Assembly: GCF_000227585.1 (NCBI RefSeq)
Contig: NZ_CAFB01000037.1
Span: 82,878-143,909 of the forward strand
Direction: 5' to 3'
Source of the DNA: Candidatus Glomeribacter gigasporarum BEG34
Lineage (GTDB): Bacteria > Pseudomonadota > Gammaproteobacteria > Burkholderiales > Burkholderiaceae
DNA length: 61,032 bases
Shown in pieces: positions 9,158 through 18,692 of the stretch (positions are counted from its first letter, which is position 1; each line of letters starts with the position of its first letter). The notes beneath the pieces are model-generated. The model had not been told where the DNA came from and searched no databases. It saw nothing but the letters and a program-made list of their open reading frames with translations. A program made the translations under genes and the position numbers.

Positions 9158-9733
9158 ATGGCTAAGCACATTGATTCGATCAATCTGACCAATCAGTTTC
9201 TGATCGCCATGCCGGGCATGGACGATGCGGCTTTTTCCGGCACGGTGGTTTATCTGTGCGACCATAGCGAGCGCGGCGCGCTTGGCCTGGTGATTAACCG
9301 GCCAACAGATATTAATCTGGGCTCGCTCTTTAGGCGTATTGATCTAAAACTGGAAATCCAGCCGCTGCAGAAAATGCCCGTCTACTTTGGCGGGCCGGTG
9401 CAAACAGAGCGCGGATTCGTATTACATGAATCCACCAATGCTCAATATACGTATTTAATGTCTGTTCCGGGCGGTTTGTCGATGACCACGTCCAAAGATG
9501 TGCTGGAAGCGGTTGCGCGCGGCAAGGGTCCGGAGAAGTTTCTGCTTACGCTAGGTCATGCCGCCTGGGAAGCGGGCCAGCTTGAAGAAGAAATATCGCA
9601 TAACGGCTGGCTCAACGTTGAGGCGGATCCGAAAATTATTTTCGATGTGCCGCCGGAGCAGCGTTTCACGGCAGCTTTGTCGCTGCTTGGCATCACGCCG
9701 CTGATGCTGTCCAGAGAAGCCGGACATGCCTGA
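9158..9733 (+). CDS. YqgE/AlgH family protein (UPF0301)
   Basis: The 191-residue product has the family pattern: [23 protein letters not shown] near the start, [25 protein letters not shown] and a C-terminal [15 protein letters not shown]. YqgE/AlgH proteins are of uncertain function; algH was linked to alginate regulation in Pseudomonas. It precedes ruvX, which is the usual order in Burkholderia (yqgE, ruvX, pyr genes). The stop is immediately followed by a diverged copy of the MITE-like left end. Confidence 0.88.
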   Translation: MAKHIDSINLTNQFLIAMPGMDDAAFSGTVVYLCDHSERGALGLVINRPTDINLGSLFRRIDLKLEIQPLQKMPVYFGGPVQTERGFVLHESTNAQYTYLMSVPGGLSMTTSKDVLEAVARGKGPEKFLLTLGHAAWEAGQLEEEISHNGWLNVEADPKIIFDVPPEQRFTAALSLLGITPLMLSREAGHA

Positions 9734-9780
9734 GAGCCTGTTCACAATCTTACTGCGCGGGCATCATGCTGCGTCGGGCG
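9733..9780 (+). repeat. Diverged half copy of the MITE-like element end
   Basis: AGAGCCTGTTCACAATCTTACTGCGCG and on to GCTGCGTCGGG match the left end of the element at 1001-1050 (AGAACCTGTTCATGATTCTT, then CTGCGCG and CCTGCGTCGGG) with scattered differences. No matching right end was found nearby. It spans the algH-ruvX junction and contributes the ruvX start codon and first residues. Confidence 0.5.
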
Positions 9781-10200
9781 GTGGAATCAACGCTTCTGGC
9801 GTTCGATTACGGTGAAAAGCGGATCGGCGTCGCAGTTGGTAATCTGTTGACCCGGCATGCTCAGGCGCTGGCTGTGATTGAGAACCGCAATCGGGCATGC
9901 CGTTTCGCAGCGCTTGGCGCGCTGCTCACAGAATGGCAGCCGCAGGCATTGGTCGTCGGCTTGCCGACGCATCCCGACGGCGCGCCGCACGTGATGACTC
10001 AACAAGCGCTGCGTTTCGGGCGTCAATTAAAAGGCCGTTTCGGCCTGCCCGTGTTATGGGTGGACGAACGGTATTCATCCGTATCTGCCGCAGCGCAGCG
10101 CGATGCTGCGCCGCTCGACGCCATTGCGGCCCGCATTATCCTGCAACAATTCTTCGACGAATATGCCCGTGAACCCTCTGCAATTGAACGCGCACGGTGA
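9766..10200 (+). CDS. ruvX: RuvX/YqgF putative Holliday junction resolvase, 16S pre-rRNA nuclease
   Basis: A 144-residue RNase H-fold protein. [25 protein letters not shown] and WVDERYSS are the conserved blocks, with the acidic metal ligands in the first and third and in the C-terminal [18 protein letters not shown]. coli YqgF is needed for 16S rRNA 5' end maturation; the resolvase role is less certain. The first few residues (LRRAVE) come from the repeat that spans the start, so the native start may have been altered. The last 38 bases overlap pyrB; in Burkholderia pyrR normally stands between them. Confidence 0.9.
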   Translation: MLRRAVESTLLAFDYGEKRIGVAVGNLLTRHAQALAVIENRNRACRFAALGALLTEWQPQALVVGLPTHPDGAPHVMTQQALRFGRQLKGRFGLPVLWVDERYSSVSAAAQRDAAPLDAIAARIILQQFFDEYAREPSAIERAR

Positions 10201-11125
10201 ACTGAAGCATTTGCTGACCCTTGAAGGGCTGCCGCGTGAGTCCATCACGCATATTCTGGATACCGCGCGGCAGTTGATCGACGCTCGCGGCGGCGGGATC
10301 AAAAAAAGTCCGTTACTGCGCGGCAAATCCGTCTTCAATCTCTTCTTTGAGCACTCAACGCGCACCCGCTCGACGTTTGAAATGGCCGCCAAATATTTAT
10401 CTGCCGATGTGCTGAATCTGGATATTCCGGCGTCTTCAACGCAGAAAGGCGAATCGCTGCTCGATACGATTCATACCCTGAGCGCGATGCGGGCGGATGT
10501 GTGCGTCGTCCGGCATCCGAGAAGCGGCGCGCCTTTCCTGATTGCGCAACATTGCGCGCCGCATCTGCATATCATCAATGCGGGCGACGGCTGGCATGCA
10601 CATCCGACGCAAGGGCTGCTCGATATGTATACGATCCGCTATTACAAGCGCGATTTCACGCGGCTCACCGTTGCGCTGGTCGGCGATCTTCTGCATTCAC
10701 GCGTGGCGCGTTCAGACATTCACGCGCTGACCACGCTGGGCGTTCCCGAAGTGCGCGCGGTATGCCCGCGCACCCTGCGCCCCGCCGGACTCGAACGGTT
10801 CGGCGTGCGCGTCTTCGATTCCATCGATGAAGGCGTGCAGGGCGCGGACGTGATTATCATGTTGCGTATCCAGCGCGAGCGGATGAACGGCCCATTCCTG
10901 CCCGATGCGCGGGAATATTTCAGGAACTGGGGACTCACGCCGGAGCGTCTGGCGCGCGCTGCCCCGGATGCCATCGTGATGCATCCGGGGCCGGTCAATC
11001 GCGGCGTCGAAATTGAATCGAGCGTCGCCGACGGCGCGCAATCCGTGATTCTGTCGCAAGTGCGCTTTGGTATTGCAGTGCGAATGGCGGTGATGAGTCT
11101 GGTAGCAGCCAGTCACGATGATTAA
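10163..11125 (+). CDS. pyrB: Aspartate carbamoyltransferase catalytic subunit
   Basis: A 320-residue enzyme joining carbamoyl phosphate and aspartate, the committed step of pyrimidine synthesis. [16 protein letters not shown] is the carbamoyl-phosphate loop and [17 protein letters not shown] the second active-site block; [13 protein letters not shown] is near the C-terminus. The start at 10163 (MPVNPLQLN) was chosen over the longer frame because it aligns with the family and the upstream part is ruvX read in another frame. No regulatory PyrI is present. The partner is probably the inactive dihydroorotase-like protein at 12163, as in the class A complexes of related bacteria. Confidence 0.93.
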   Translation: MPVNPLQLNAHGELKHLLTLEGLPRESITHILDTARQLIDARGGGIKKSPLLRGKSVFNLFFEHSTRTRSTFEMAAKYLSADVLNLDIPASSTQKGESLLDTIHTLSAMRADVCVVRHPRSGAPFLIAQHCAPHLHIINAGDGWHAHPTQGLLDMYTIRYYKRDFTRLTVALVGDLLHSRVARSDIHALTTLGVPEVRAVCPRTLRPAGLERFGVRVFDSIDEGVQGADVIIMLRIQRERMNGPFLPDAREYFRNWGLTPERLARAAPDAIVMHPGPVNRGVEIESSVADGAQSVILSQVRFGIAVRMAVMSLVAASHDD

Positions 11126-11137
11126 ACAAGGAAAAGC

Positions 11138-12166
11138 ATGGCAAAGTCAGTCTGTACGCAAGCTCCACTGTTCACGAAACATCCTTGTCATGCGCGTTGC
11201 ACATTTTCATGGTGTATTGCATGGATTGCCTTCCTGATTGCCAGTGCAATGCCAATCCCTGCGCTCGCACAGAAGCCTGTGCCGGTGCGCCAGATTGCCA
11301 TCACCTTTGATGATTTGCCTTTTGTCAATGAAGGGCTATCGATCACGGATATCCAGAAAAAAACGCGGGCTTTATTAAAAACTTTGCAAAAGCATCGGGT
11401 CAAGGCGATCGGTTTTGTAAACGAAGACAAGTTGTACATTAAGCAGAGTGAAGTCAATGCGCGCATCGGCATACTTGAGGCGTGGCTGGATGCCGGCATG
11501 GAATTAGGCAATCATAACCTCGGCCATTTGGGCTTACAGAATACCCCGCTCGCTGCTTATGAAGCCGCGGTGCTCAAAGGAGAAGCGGTGACGCGCAGAT
11601 TATTGCGAGCAAGAGGACAAGCGCCGCGTTATTACCGTCATCCCTATACGCAAACCGGATCGTCCAAGGAAGTCAAGGCGGCGTTTGAGACTTTTCTAAA
11701 GCGACACGGTTATACCGTTGCACCCGTCACCGTTGAACAGGACGACTTTGTCTTCGCGGCCGTGTACCAAGACGCTCAACGTCGTGGAGACGACGCGATG
11801 GCTAAACGTGTGCAAGCCGCGTATGCAGCTCATCTGGATCGTGCATTGAATACATTTGAAACCATGAGTCAAGAATTGTTTAAGCGGCAGATTGCTCAAA
11901 TTGCGTTATTTCACGCGAATCGCCTGAATGCGGAGCGCATGGATGCGCTGCTGACCCGTATGGCGCAGCGGGGTTATCGATTCGTCTCGCTCGATGAAGC
12001 CTTGCGCGATGCCGCCTATGCGTCGCCGGATGGTTATATCGGGAAGTTTGGACCTTCATGGTTACGCCGCTGGGCGGACGGCTTAGGCAAAAAACTTTCA
12101 GTCAGAGGGCAGCCGGATCCGGAGCTGTGGATCATGCGGCGTTATCAGGCATTGCAACATCGATGA
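11138..12166 (+). CDS. Secreted polysaccharide deacetylase family protein
   Basis: The 342-residue product has a long n-region and a signal sequence (AFLIASAMPIPALA, cleavage after ALA), then a NodB-like domain: AITFDDLP holds the Asp pair, GNHNLGH provides the two metal-binding His, and RHPYTQTG is the third motif. IALFHANRL may be the C-terminal motif. The family removes acetyl groups from peptidoglycan, chitin-like or other surface sugars. It is wedged between pyrB and pyrC', which are normally adjacent, so it looks like an insertion; its stop overlaps the pyrC' start (ATGA). Confidence 0.8.
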   Translation: MAKSVCTQAPLFTKHPCHARCTFSWCIAWIAFLIASAMPIPALAQKPVPVRQIAITFDDLPFVNEGLSITDIQKKTRALLKTLQKHRVKAIGFVNEDKLYIKQSEVNARIGILEAWLDAGMELGNHNLGHLGLQNTPLAAYEAAVLKGEAVTRRLLRARGQAPRYYRHPYTQTGSSKEVKAAFETFLKRHGYTVAPVTVEQDDFVFAAVYQDAQRRGDDAMAKRVQAAYAAHLDRALNTFETMSQELFKRQIAQIALFHANRLNAERMDALLTRMAQRGYRFVSLDEALRDAAYASPDGYIGKFGPSWLRRWADGLGKKLSVRGQPDPELWIMRRYQALQHR

Positions 12167-13452
12167 ATCTCCATCTCTTCGGCGGTTGTTTGATCGATCC
12201 GGCGACCGGCACGGATACCCAGGCGGATCTTTTTATTTCAGAAGGCCAAATTGCCGGAATCGGCGCGCCGCCGCCGGACTTTCACGCGCATTCCAAACTT
12301 CAGACGCTGGATGCGCGCGGCCTTGTCGTGATACCGGGACTGGTGGATCTGTGCGCGCGGTTTGGCGCGGCGGGACGGGCGCGTTTTTCCAGTGTTGAAT
12401 CCGAACTCGCCGCCGCGCTGGCCGGCGGCGTCACGCATCTTGTCTGCCCGCCGGATACCGATCCGCCGCTCGACGATCCCGCGCGGGTTGAAATGCTGAG
12501 GACGCGCGCGGGCGCTTTTTGGCGGATGCACATCTATCTGCTGGGCGCGCTGACCTCTCAGTTAAACGGCCACACGCTCGCCAATCTATCCGAACTGGCG
12601 GATGCGGGCTGCGTCGGTTTTTCAAATGCCGATGCGCCGCTGGCGGATACGCAAGTGTTATGGCGCGCGCTGCAATATGCGTCGACCTTCGACCTCGCCA
12701 TCTGGCTGCGTCCGCAGGACGCGGCGCTCTCGCGTCATGGCGTGGCCGCGAGCGGTGAATACGCATCCAGACTGGGTCTGCCCGATGTGCCGGAGATCGC
12801 CGAGACGATAGCGCTGGATACGATTTTCGAGTTGATGCGTGCAACAGGCGCGCGCGTGCATCTATCGCATTTGTCTTCGGCGGCGGGGCTTGAACGGGTG
12901 CGGTCGGCTAAACGGGAAGGACTGCCGCTCAGTTGCGATGTCACGCTGAATCATCTGCATTTCGTCGATACCGACATCGGCGCCTTTAATCCGCTTCTCC
13001 GCCTCGATCCGCCGCTGCGCGGCGCGCGCGACCGCGCCTCGATCCGCGCGGCGCTGGCCGACGGAACGATTGACGCGATTTGCTCGGCGCATACGCCTGT
13101 TCATGATGACGCGAAAAAGCAGCCGTTCGGCGAAGCGGCGCCAGGCGCGGTCGGACTTGAACTGTTGTTATCAATGACAGTGAAATGGGCGGAAGAAGAA
13201 CATATTCCGCTGGTTCAAGCGCTCGCAAAAGTCACTTGCGCGCCCGCGGATGTACTGGGATTGAAGATTGGCCGGATTGAAATCGGGCAGGCGGCGGATT
13301 TGACGCTGTTCGACCCGCACGCGCGCTGGAGGGTGACGCCAGAAGCGCTCAAAGGCCAGAGCCGGAATACGCCGTTCTTGGGCTATGAGGCGTCCGCGCG
13401 CGTGCGCAGCGTGATTATTTCGGGCCGTATCGTGTTCAAATCAGAGGGATGA
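12163..13452 (+). CDS. Dihydroorotase-like protein lacking catalytic residues (PyrC')
   Basis: A 429-residue amidohydrolase-fold protein of the class I dihydroorotase type. The metal-binding signature D-x-H-x-H is replaced by Asp62-Leu-Cys64-Ala-Arg66, and the later TDHAPH motif reads SAHTPVH. It should therefore be inactive as a dihydroorotase. Such pseudo-dihydroorotases (PyrC', PyrX) serve as scaffolds for aspartate carbamoyltransferase in Pseudomonas and relatives, which fits its place behind pyrB. A separate active pyrC is expected elsewhere in the genome. The final 70 bases overlap the 3' end of the convergent apaH. Confidence 0.85.
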   Translation: MNLHLFGGCLIDPATGTDTQADLFISEGQIAGIGAPPPDFHAHSKLQTLDARGLVVIPGLVDLCARFGAAGRARFSSVESELAAALAGGVTHLVCPPDTDPPLDDPARVEMLRTRAGAFWRMHIYLLGALTSQLNGHTLANLSELADAGCVGFSNADAPLADTQVLWRALQYASTFDLAIWLRPQDAALSRHGVAASGEYASRLGLPDVPEIAETIALDTIFELMRATGARVHLSHLSSAAGLERVRSAKREGLPLSCDVTLNHLHFVDTDIGAFNPLLRLDPPLRGARDRASIRAALADGTIDAICSAHTPVHDDAKKQPFGEAAPGAVGLELLLSMTVKWAEEEHIPLVQALAKVTCAPADVLGLKIGRIEIGQAADLTLFDPHARWRVTPEALKGQSRNTPFLGYEASARVRSVIISGRIVFKSEG

Positions 13453-14270
13453 GCGTCGACTTGTGTCACCGTGCGCTGATGTGGATCAGCGGTGAGCAGC
13501 GCGGCGCTCAGTTGACGCCCCCAAACGCAGCCGCTGTCCAGTGCGCATAAGTGATTGCGCATCATCAAGCCAAGCGCGGCCCAGTGGCCGAAGACAACCG
13601 TCACGTCAGACGTGCGTCGACCGGGAATGTCAAACCACGGCAATGTGCCGGGCAGCGCCGTATCCGGCGGGCCTTTGGCGCTGAAGTCCATCTTTCCATC
13701 GGCATTGCAAAAGCGGATTCGCGTGAGTGCGTTTGCAATCACGCGCAGCCGTTCTTCACCTTTAAGCGTCTCATCCCAGTATGCGGGTTCTGATCCGCGC
13801 AATTGCGCAATGCGCGTTTTCCAGTTCGGCGCGCGCAGCGCATCTTCCAGTTCATGCGCACACGCCAGTGTTTTCTGCACATCCCATTGCGGCAACACGC
13901 CGGCGTGCACCATCAGAAGGCCGTTTTCATAATGCGCGAGCGGACGATGCCGCAGCCAGTCGATCAAAGCGGCGGCGTCCGCTGCATGGAGAATGTCATC
14001 GAGCGTATCGCCGCTGCGCGGATGCTCGGCCCCCGCTGCAATCGCAAGCAAGTGCAGTTCATGATTACCCAGCACTGTAACGGCGCGCGGCCCCAATGCA
14101 ATCACATCACGCAGTGCGCCCAGAGAATCCGGCCCGCGGTTGATTAAATCGCCCGTGAACCAGAGCGGTGTATTGAGCGATGGCGCTGCTTTCGCAAGTA
14201 AACGGTGAAAAGCGTCACGGCAGCCTTGTATGTCGCCGAATGCAAGAGGGGGAAAGGATAATTGTCTCAA
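13383..14270 (-). CDS. apaH: Symmetrical bis(5'-nucleosyl)-tetraphosphatase
   Basis: A 295-residue phosphoesterase that splits Ap4A into two ADP. FGDIQGC, FTGDLINRGPDS, VLGNHELHLL and MVHAGVLPQWD are the family metal and substrate blocks; the first has Gln where E. coli has His (GDVHGC), a form I also associate with Burkholderia ApaH. The predicted start is TTG at 14270; no better ATG is available without losing the first motif. It is convergent with pyrC' and their 3' ends overlap by 70 bp. The 5' side faces rmlB across a short intergenic region. Confidence 0.9.
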   Translation of the reverse strand: MRQLSFPPLAFGDIQGCRDAFHRLLAKAAPSLNTPLWFTGDLINRGPDSLGALRDVIALGPRAVTVLGNHELHLLAIAAGAEHPRSGDTLDDILHAADAAALIDWLRHRPLAHYENGLLMVHAGVLPQWDVQKTLACAHELEDALRAPNWKTRIAQLRGSEPAYWDETLKGEERLRVIANALTRIRFCNADGKMDFSAKGPPDTALPGTLPWFDIPGRRTSDVTVVFGHWAALGLMMRNHLCALDSGCVWGRQLSAALLTADPHQRTVTQVDAHPSDLNTIRPEIITLRTRADAS

Positions 14271-14296
14271 ATTAAATGCGCTTGGCTATAGATCGC

Positions 14297-14302
14297 TATA
14301 AT
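14297..14302 (+). promoter_or_regulatory. Consensus -10 box (TATAAT) ahead of rmlB
   Basis: TATAAT lies 33 bases before the rmlB ATG in the apaH-rmlB intergenic space. No good -35 hexamer is found at 16-18 bp, so this is only a candidate promoter. Confidence 0.35.
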
Positions 14303-14334
14303 TTTTTCTTTTTTTGAGTATTCAAGTCGCCATT

Positions 14335-15462
14335 ATGCTGCTGATTACCGGCGGCGCGGGCTTTATCGGCGCCAATTTTGTACTCGACTGGCTCGCGGGC
14401 TGTTCTGAGCCGGTATTGAATGTCGACAAGCTAAGCTATGCGGGCAATCTCGACACGCTGCGTTCATTGCACAATGATCCACGGCATGTGTTTGTGCACG
14501 CCGATATCAATGATCGTGAAACGCTGAACCGCTTATTCGCCCAGCATCGCCCGCGCGCCGTGCTTCACTTCGCAGCGGAAACGCATGTGGATCGCTCAAT
14601 TCACAGGCCGGCGGATTTTGTTCAGACCAATGTCGTCGGCACTTTTACGCTGCTCGAAGTCGCGCGCGCGTATTGGAATCAATTAACGGGCGAGAACAAA
14701 GCCCAATTCCGCTTTGTGCATATTTCGACCGATGAAGTGTACGGCGCGCTGGCGCCGGATGCGCCGCCGTTTACGGAAAACACGGCCTACGCGCCGAACA
14801 GTCCTTATTCGGCGTCCAAGGCGGCGTCCGACCATTGTGTGCGCGCCTATCGCCATACCTATGGATTGCCCGCACTTACAATCCATTGCTCAAACAACTA
14901 CGGCTCGTATCAATTTCCAGAAAAAATGATCCCGCTGATGCTGACCCGCGCGCTGGCTGGAAAACCGCTGCCCGTCTACGGCGATGGCCTGCACATCCGT
15001 GACTGGCTCTATGTCGGCGACCATTGCGCCGCTCTGCGCGCCGTGCTCGCGCGCGGTCGTCCGGGCGAAACGTACAACATCGGCGGATGCAATGAGAAAA
15101 CCAATCTCGATGTCGTGCAGACACTCTGCACGGCTCTGAATCGGATCAAACCCAAGCCGCGCGGACATTATGCAGATCAAATCACTTTTGTCGCAGACCG
15201 CCCAGGGCATGATCGCCGCTATGCGATCAATGCGTCAAAAATTGAACACGAACTCGGCTGGCGTCCGGCGGAAACATTTGAGACGGGATTGGAAAAAACC
15301 GTGCGCTGGTATCTGGACCATCCAGATTGGGTGAACCGCATCATTTCGGGCGATTACCGCAACTGGGTGGAATTCAATTACACACAGCGCCTAGCGTCTG
15401 GAGCATTTTTCAGTGAGATTGCCACTGGCGCGAGCGCGAAGCGACACAGGGCAAGCCGCTAA
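14335..15462 (+). CDS. rmlB: dTDP-glucose 4,6-dehydratase
   Basis: The 375-residue second enzyme of dTDP-L-rhamnose synthesis, converting dTDP-glucose to the 4-keto-6-deoxy sugar. GGAGFIG binds NAD near the N-terminus, [15 protein letters not shown] carries the active-site Asp/Glu, and [10 protein letters not shown] the Tyr-x3-Lys pair. The start at 14335 matches the family; a TTG seven codons upstream is less likely. The final 20 or so residues ([17 protein letters not shown] and on) are encoded by the palindromic repeat at 15400-15474, which replaced the native C-terminus and supplies the stop. First gene of rmlBACD. Confidence 0.95.
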   Translation: MLLITGGAGFIGANFVLDWLAGCSEPVLNVDKLSYAGNLDTLRSLHNDPRHVFVHADINDRETLNRLFAQHRPRAVLHFAAETHVDRSIHRPADFVQTNVVGTFTLLEVARAYWNQLTGENKAQFRFVHISTDEVYGALAPDAPPFTENTAYAPNSPYSASKAASDHCVRAYRHTYGLPALTIHCSNNYGSYQFPEKMIPLMLTRALAGKPLPVYGDGLHIRDWLYVGDHCAALRAVLARGRPGETYNIGGCNEKTNLDVVQTLCTALNRIKPKPRGHYADQITFVADRPGHDRRYAINASKIEHELGWRPAETFETGLEKTVRWYLDHPDWVNRIISGDYRNWVEFNYTQRLASGAFFSEIATGASAKRHRASR

Positions 15463-15474
15463 AAATGCTCTAAA
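15400..15474. repeat. 75-bp palindromic repeat forming the rmlB 3' end
   Basis: GGAGCATTTTTCAGTGAG opens and CCGCTAAAAATGCTCTAAA closes the element; the centre GCGAGCGCGAAGCGACAC is shared with other copies. It encodes the RmlB tail and its TAA stop, and its right end abuts the rmlA ribosome-binding site. Confidence 0.85.
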
Positions 15475-15484
15475 GGAGAATGAA

Positions 15485-16366
15485 ATGGCGCGCAAAGGCA
15501 TCATTCTGGCGGGCGGTTTGGGCACGCGCCTGTACCCGATTACACAGGCGATATCGAAACAGTTGCTGCCCGTCTACGATAAACCGATGATCTACTACCC
15601 ATTGTCCACCTTGATGACTGCGGGGATTCAGGATATTTTGATCATTTCCACGCCCATCGATACGCCGCGCTATCAGGCGCTCTTGGACGACGGCAGCCAA
15701 TGGGGGCTGAATCTGCAATACGCTGTGCAGCCCCATCCGGACGGCTTGGCTCAGGCGTTTGTGATTGGCCGGTCATTTATCGGCCATGATCTGAGCGCAC
15801 TGATTCTGGGCGACAATATTTTTTATGGCCATGATTTGGTCAAGCAATTAAAAAGCGTTGCGGCCCGTGAAACGGGCGCAACAGTGTTTGCGTATCACGT
15901 GCATGACCCTGAACGTTACGGCGTGGTCGAGTTCGATGCACAGTGCCGCGCGCTCTCGATTGAGGAAAAACCCGCAGCGCCGCGTTCGCACTATGCGGTC
16001 ACCGGCCTGTATTTTTATGACCAGCAAGTCTGTGATATTGCAGCGCAGATCAAGCCATCCGCGCGCGGCGAACTCGAAATCAGCGATATCAATGCGCATT
16101 ATCTGCGCAGCGGCGCGCTGAGCGTTGAGAGGATGGGGCGCGGTTATGCGTGGCTGGATACGGGCACGCATGAATCGCTGATCGAGGCGTCGGCGTTTAT
16201 CGAAACGCTGCAAAAGCGGCAGGGGTTGATGGTCGCGTGCCCTGAGGAAATCGCCTACCGCAATGGCTGGATCGACGCTGAACAGCTTCAGACGCTCGCC
16301 GCGCCGATTGCTAAAAACGGTTATGGAAAATATCTACGCAGAATTCTGGCAGAACCGACTGCATGA
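15485..16366 (+). CDS. rmlA: Glucose-1-phosphate thymidylyltransferase
   Basis: A 293-residue nucleotidyltransferase making dTDP-glucose from dTTP and glucose 1-phosphate, the first step to dTDP-rhamnose. [11 protein letters not shown] is the nucleotide-binding signature, followed by [20 protein letters not shown] and the metal-binding LGDNIFYG. The start at 15485 has a strong AAAGGAG site 7 bases upstream, created right at the edge of the palindromic repeat. The stop overlaps the rmlC start by ATGA. Confidence 0.95.
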   Translation: MARKGIILAGGLGTRLYPITQAISKQLLPVYDKPMIYYPLSTLMTAGIQDILIISTPIDTPRYQALLDDGSQWGLNLQYAVQPHPDGLAQAFVIGRSFIGHDLSALILGDNIFYGHDLVKQLKSVAARETGATVFAYHVHDPERYGVVEFDAQCRALSIEEKPAAPRSHYAVTGLYFYDQQVCDIAAQIKPSARGELEISDINAHYLRSGALSVERMGRGYAWLDTGTHESLIEASAFIETLQKRQGLMVACPEEIAYRNGWIDAEQLQTLAAPIAKNGYGKYLRRILAEPTA

Positions 16367-16914
16367 CATTCAAACTCACTCTAACCCGTCTTCCCGAAGT
16401 CAAAATCATCGAACCCGAAATGTTTGGCGATGCGCGCGGATTCTTTTTTGAGAGCTTCAATGCACGGGCATTTGCTGCGCAAGTGTGCGCCGGCGTTGAT
16501 TTTGTCCAGGACAATCACTCGCGTTCCCTGAAACACGTGTTGCGCGGCCTGCATTATCAAATTCGGCATCCGCAGGGCAAACTGGTGCGCGTGATTCAGG
16601 GCGAAGTCTTTGATGTCGCGGTCGATCTGCGCCGCGCATCAAGACGTTTTGGTCAATGGGCGGGCGTGACTTTATCCGCTGAAAATCGCCGTCAATTGTG
16701 GATTCCGCCGGGGTTTGCGCACGGCTTCGTGGTGATTTCGGATTGCGCTGAATTTCTATACAAAACGACCGATTATTGGTTTCCCGAATACGAGCGCAGT
16801 ATTCTGTGGAATGACCCGGAAATCGGCATTGAATGGCCGCTCATTGGCGCGCCGTTGCTCGCCGACAAGGATGCAGCCGGGAAACGGCTGGCCGACGCGG
16901 AGGCCTGTCCATGA
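16363..16914 (+). CDS. rmlC: dTDP-4-dehydrorhamnose 3,5-epimerase
   Basis: A 183-residue cupin that epimerises carbons 3 and 5 of the 4-keto sugar. [26 protein letters not shown] with the catalytic His, and [10 protein letters not shown] are the family blocks in the expected order. Length is normal. Both ends overlap neighbours by four bases (ATGA), so rmlA, rmlC and rmlD are translationally coupled. Confidence 0.95.
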   Translation: MTFKLTLTRLPEVKIIEPEMFGDARGFFFESFNARAFAAQVCAGVDFVQDNHSRSLKHVLRGLHYQIRHPQGKLVRVIQGEVFDVAVDLRRASRRFGQWAGVTLSAENRRQLWIPPGFAHGFVVISDCAEFLYKTTDYWFPEYERSILWNDPEIGIEWPLIGAPLLADKDAAGKRLADAEACP

Positions 16915-17804
16915 CTTCTGCACAAACGATCTTGTTGACAGGCCCCAACGGTCAAGTCGGCTTTGAACTGATGCGCACATTGCAGGGTTTAGGGCGCGTT
17001 ATTGCGCTTGACCGGAATGCATTGGATTTATCTGATGTAAGCCAAATTCGCCGCGTAGCGCGCGAATTGAAACCGGCGGTCATCGTCAATCCGGCTGCGT
17101 ATACCGCCGTTGATCAAGCGGAAGAAGAAGTTGCGCAGGCGATGCAGATCAACGCGGAAGCGCCCGCCGCGCTCGCTGAAGAAGCGAAGCGGCTGAATGC
17201 CGTCCTGATTCATTATTCGACCGATTATGTGTTCGACGGCGCGAAAGAGGGCGCTTATATGGAAGACGATGCGCCAAACCCGCGAAGCGTCTACGGGCGG
17301 AGTAAATGGATGGGAGAGCGCGCGATTGCCGAAGCCTGCGGCGCGCATTTGATTCTGCGCACCAGTTGGGTGTACGGACGGCGCGGAAAGAATTTTCTGT
17401 TGACGATGCGCCGTCTGGCCGCTGAACGCTCCGAACTGCACATTGTCGATGATCAAATTGGCGCGCCGACCTGGGCCGTGACCATTGCTGCATTGACCGC
17501 GCAGATTGTTGCGCAGGGCGTTGCAGCGAGCCGCAGCGATGAAGGCTGGTGGATGCGCCGTTCGGGGATTTATCATTTGAGCGCCGCAGGCGCAACATCG
17601 TGGTACGGCTTTGCGCGCGCCATTTTTGAATGCGCGCCGCCCGCTCGAACGCCCCGATTGGTCCCGATTAACACAGAACAGTATCCGCGACCCGCGAAAC
17701 GTCCCGCCCATTCCCGCCTGTGCACCGATAAACTGGCGCACACATTCGGTTTGCATCCGCCCGGTTGGCGTGCAGCGCTTCAGTTATGTCTTGCGGCGGA
17801 TTAA
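16911..17804 (+). CDS. rmlD: dTDP-4-dehydrorhamnose reductase
   Basis: The 297-residue last enzyme of dTDP-L-rhamnose synthesis, an extended short-chain dehydrogenase. LTGPNGQVGFEL binds NADPH, YSTDYVFDG precedes the active site, and YGRSKWMGE contains the Tyr-x3-Lys pair. The start at 16911 gives the family N-terminus (TILLTGPNGQVG) and overlaps the rmlC stop. The rhamnosyltransferase-like gene follows after 24 bases. Confidence 0.94.
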   Translation: MTSAQTILLTGPNGQVGFELMRTLQGLGRVIALDRNALDLSDVSQIRRVARELKPAVIVNPAAYTAVDQAEEEVAQAMQINAEAPAALAEEAKRLNAVLIHYSTDYVFDGAKEGAYMEDDAPNPRSVYGRSKWMGERAIAEACGAHLILRTSWVYGRRGKNFLLTMRRLAAERSELHIVDDQIGAPTWAVTIAALTAQIVAQGVAASRSDEGWWMRRSGIYHLSAAGATSWYGFARAIFECAPPARTPRLVPINTEQYPRPAKRPAHSRLCTDKLAHTFGLHPPGWRAALQLCLAAD

Positions 17805-17828
17805 AGCATCGCCGCATGTGAGAGGCGC

Positions 17829-18689
17829 ATGCGCCCTGAATCCAACCGCATTGCCTTATCGATCTCCATCGTTCTGTTTAAGCCGGACGTTGCGTTGCTG
17901 ATGCGCACGCTGGACAGTGTGCGCGCCGCGATAGGCCGCCTGCGTGTGCGGTACGGCGCGCTGCCCGTATGCGTGTGGCTCGTCAATAATGAAAATATGC
18001 CTTTGTCAGAACACTGGAGTGACGCATGCAAAGGGACGGAGATTCAGTGTGAGGTTATTCAAGGCCACGGCAATATCGGCTATGGTCGCGCGCATAATTT
18101 GGCGATTGAGCGCGCGCGTAGTCAATATCACCTGATTTTAAATCCAGATGTTGAACTGGCGGCGGACGCGCTGGTTCAGGCGCTGCGTTTTTTTGACGCG
18201 CATCCTGATATTGCGCTGATTGCGCCGCATGCCTCCAATCAGGGCGGCGCAACACAATATCTGTGCCGACGTTATCCAACGCTTTTCGATTTATGGCTGC
18301 GCGGCTTTGCGCTTGCCTGGATGCGCGCACGCTTTGCGCGCCGGCTCGCGCGTTATGAACTGCGCGATTTGACCGACGCCCATCGGACGCTACCGCAGTC
18401 TGGAGCGTCGGCATCCTGGTTTTCGCCGCCGATAGTCAGCGGCTGTTTCATGATGTTCCGAACCGATGCGCTCAAAAAACTGAGCGGTTTTGATCCGCGC
18501 TATTTCCTGTATTTTGAAGATTATGATTTAAGCCTGCGCACCCGCGCGATTGCGGGCATTGCTTATGTGCCTGCGGTGCGCATTTGCCATTTCGGCGGCG
18601 GCGCGGCCAGAAAAGGCAGACGTCATATCGGATATTTCATCGCGTCCGCCTTTCGCTTTTTTAATCGCTTTGGCTGGAAATGGGCGTAA
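17829..18689 (+). CDS. Family 2 glycosyltransferase, probable rhamnosyltransferase
   Basis: The 286-residue product has a GT-A fold layout: SISIVLFKPD at the start, GNIGYGRAHNLAIERA, the metal/nucleotide-binding region LNPDVEL, and VSGCFMMFRTDAL then DPRYFLYFEDYDLSLR, the typical acceptor-side acidic block. WbbL/RfbF rhamnosyltransferases share this layout. Its position at the end of rmlBACD suggests that it uses dTDP-rhamnose for LPS or another surface glycan; donor and acceptor are inferred. It has no membrane segment and would act on the cytoplasmic face. Confidence 0.85.
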   Translation: MRPESNRIALSISIVLFKPDVALLMRTLDSVRAAIGRLRVRYGALPVCVWLVNNENMPLSEHWSDACKGTEIQCEVIQGHGNIGYGRAHNLAIERARSQYHLILNPDVELAADALVQALRFFDAHPDIALIAPHASNQGGATQYLCRRYPTLFDLWLRGFALAWMRARFARRLARYELRDLTDAHRTLPQSGASASWFSPPIVSGCFMMFRTDALKKLSGFDPRYFLYFEDYDLSLRTRAIAGIAYVPAVRICHFGGGAARKGRRHIGYFIASAFRFFNRFGWKWA

Positions 18690-18692
18690 AGT

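Noticed and set aside
17028-17756. 242-codon open frame antisense to rmlD
   Set aside because: A shadow of rmlD; the translation has no recognisable motif.
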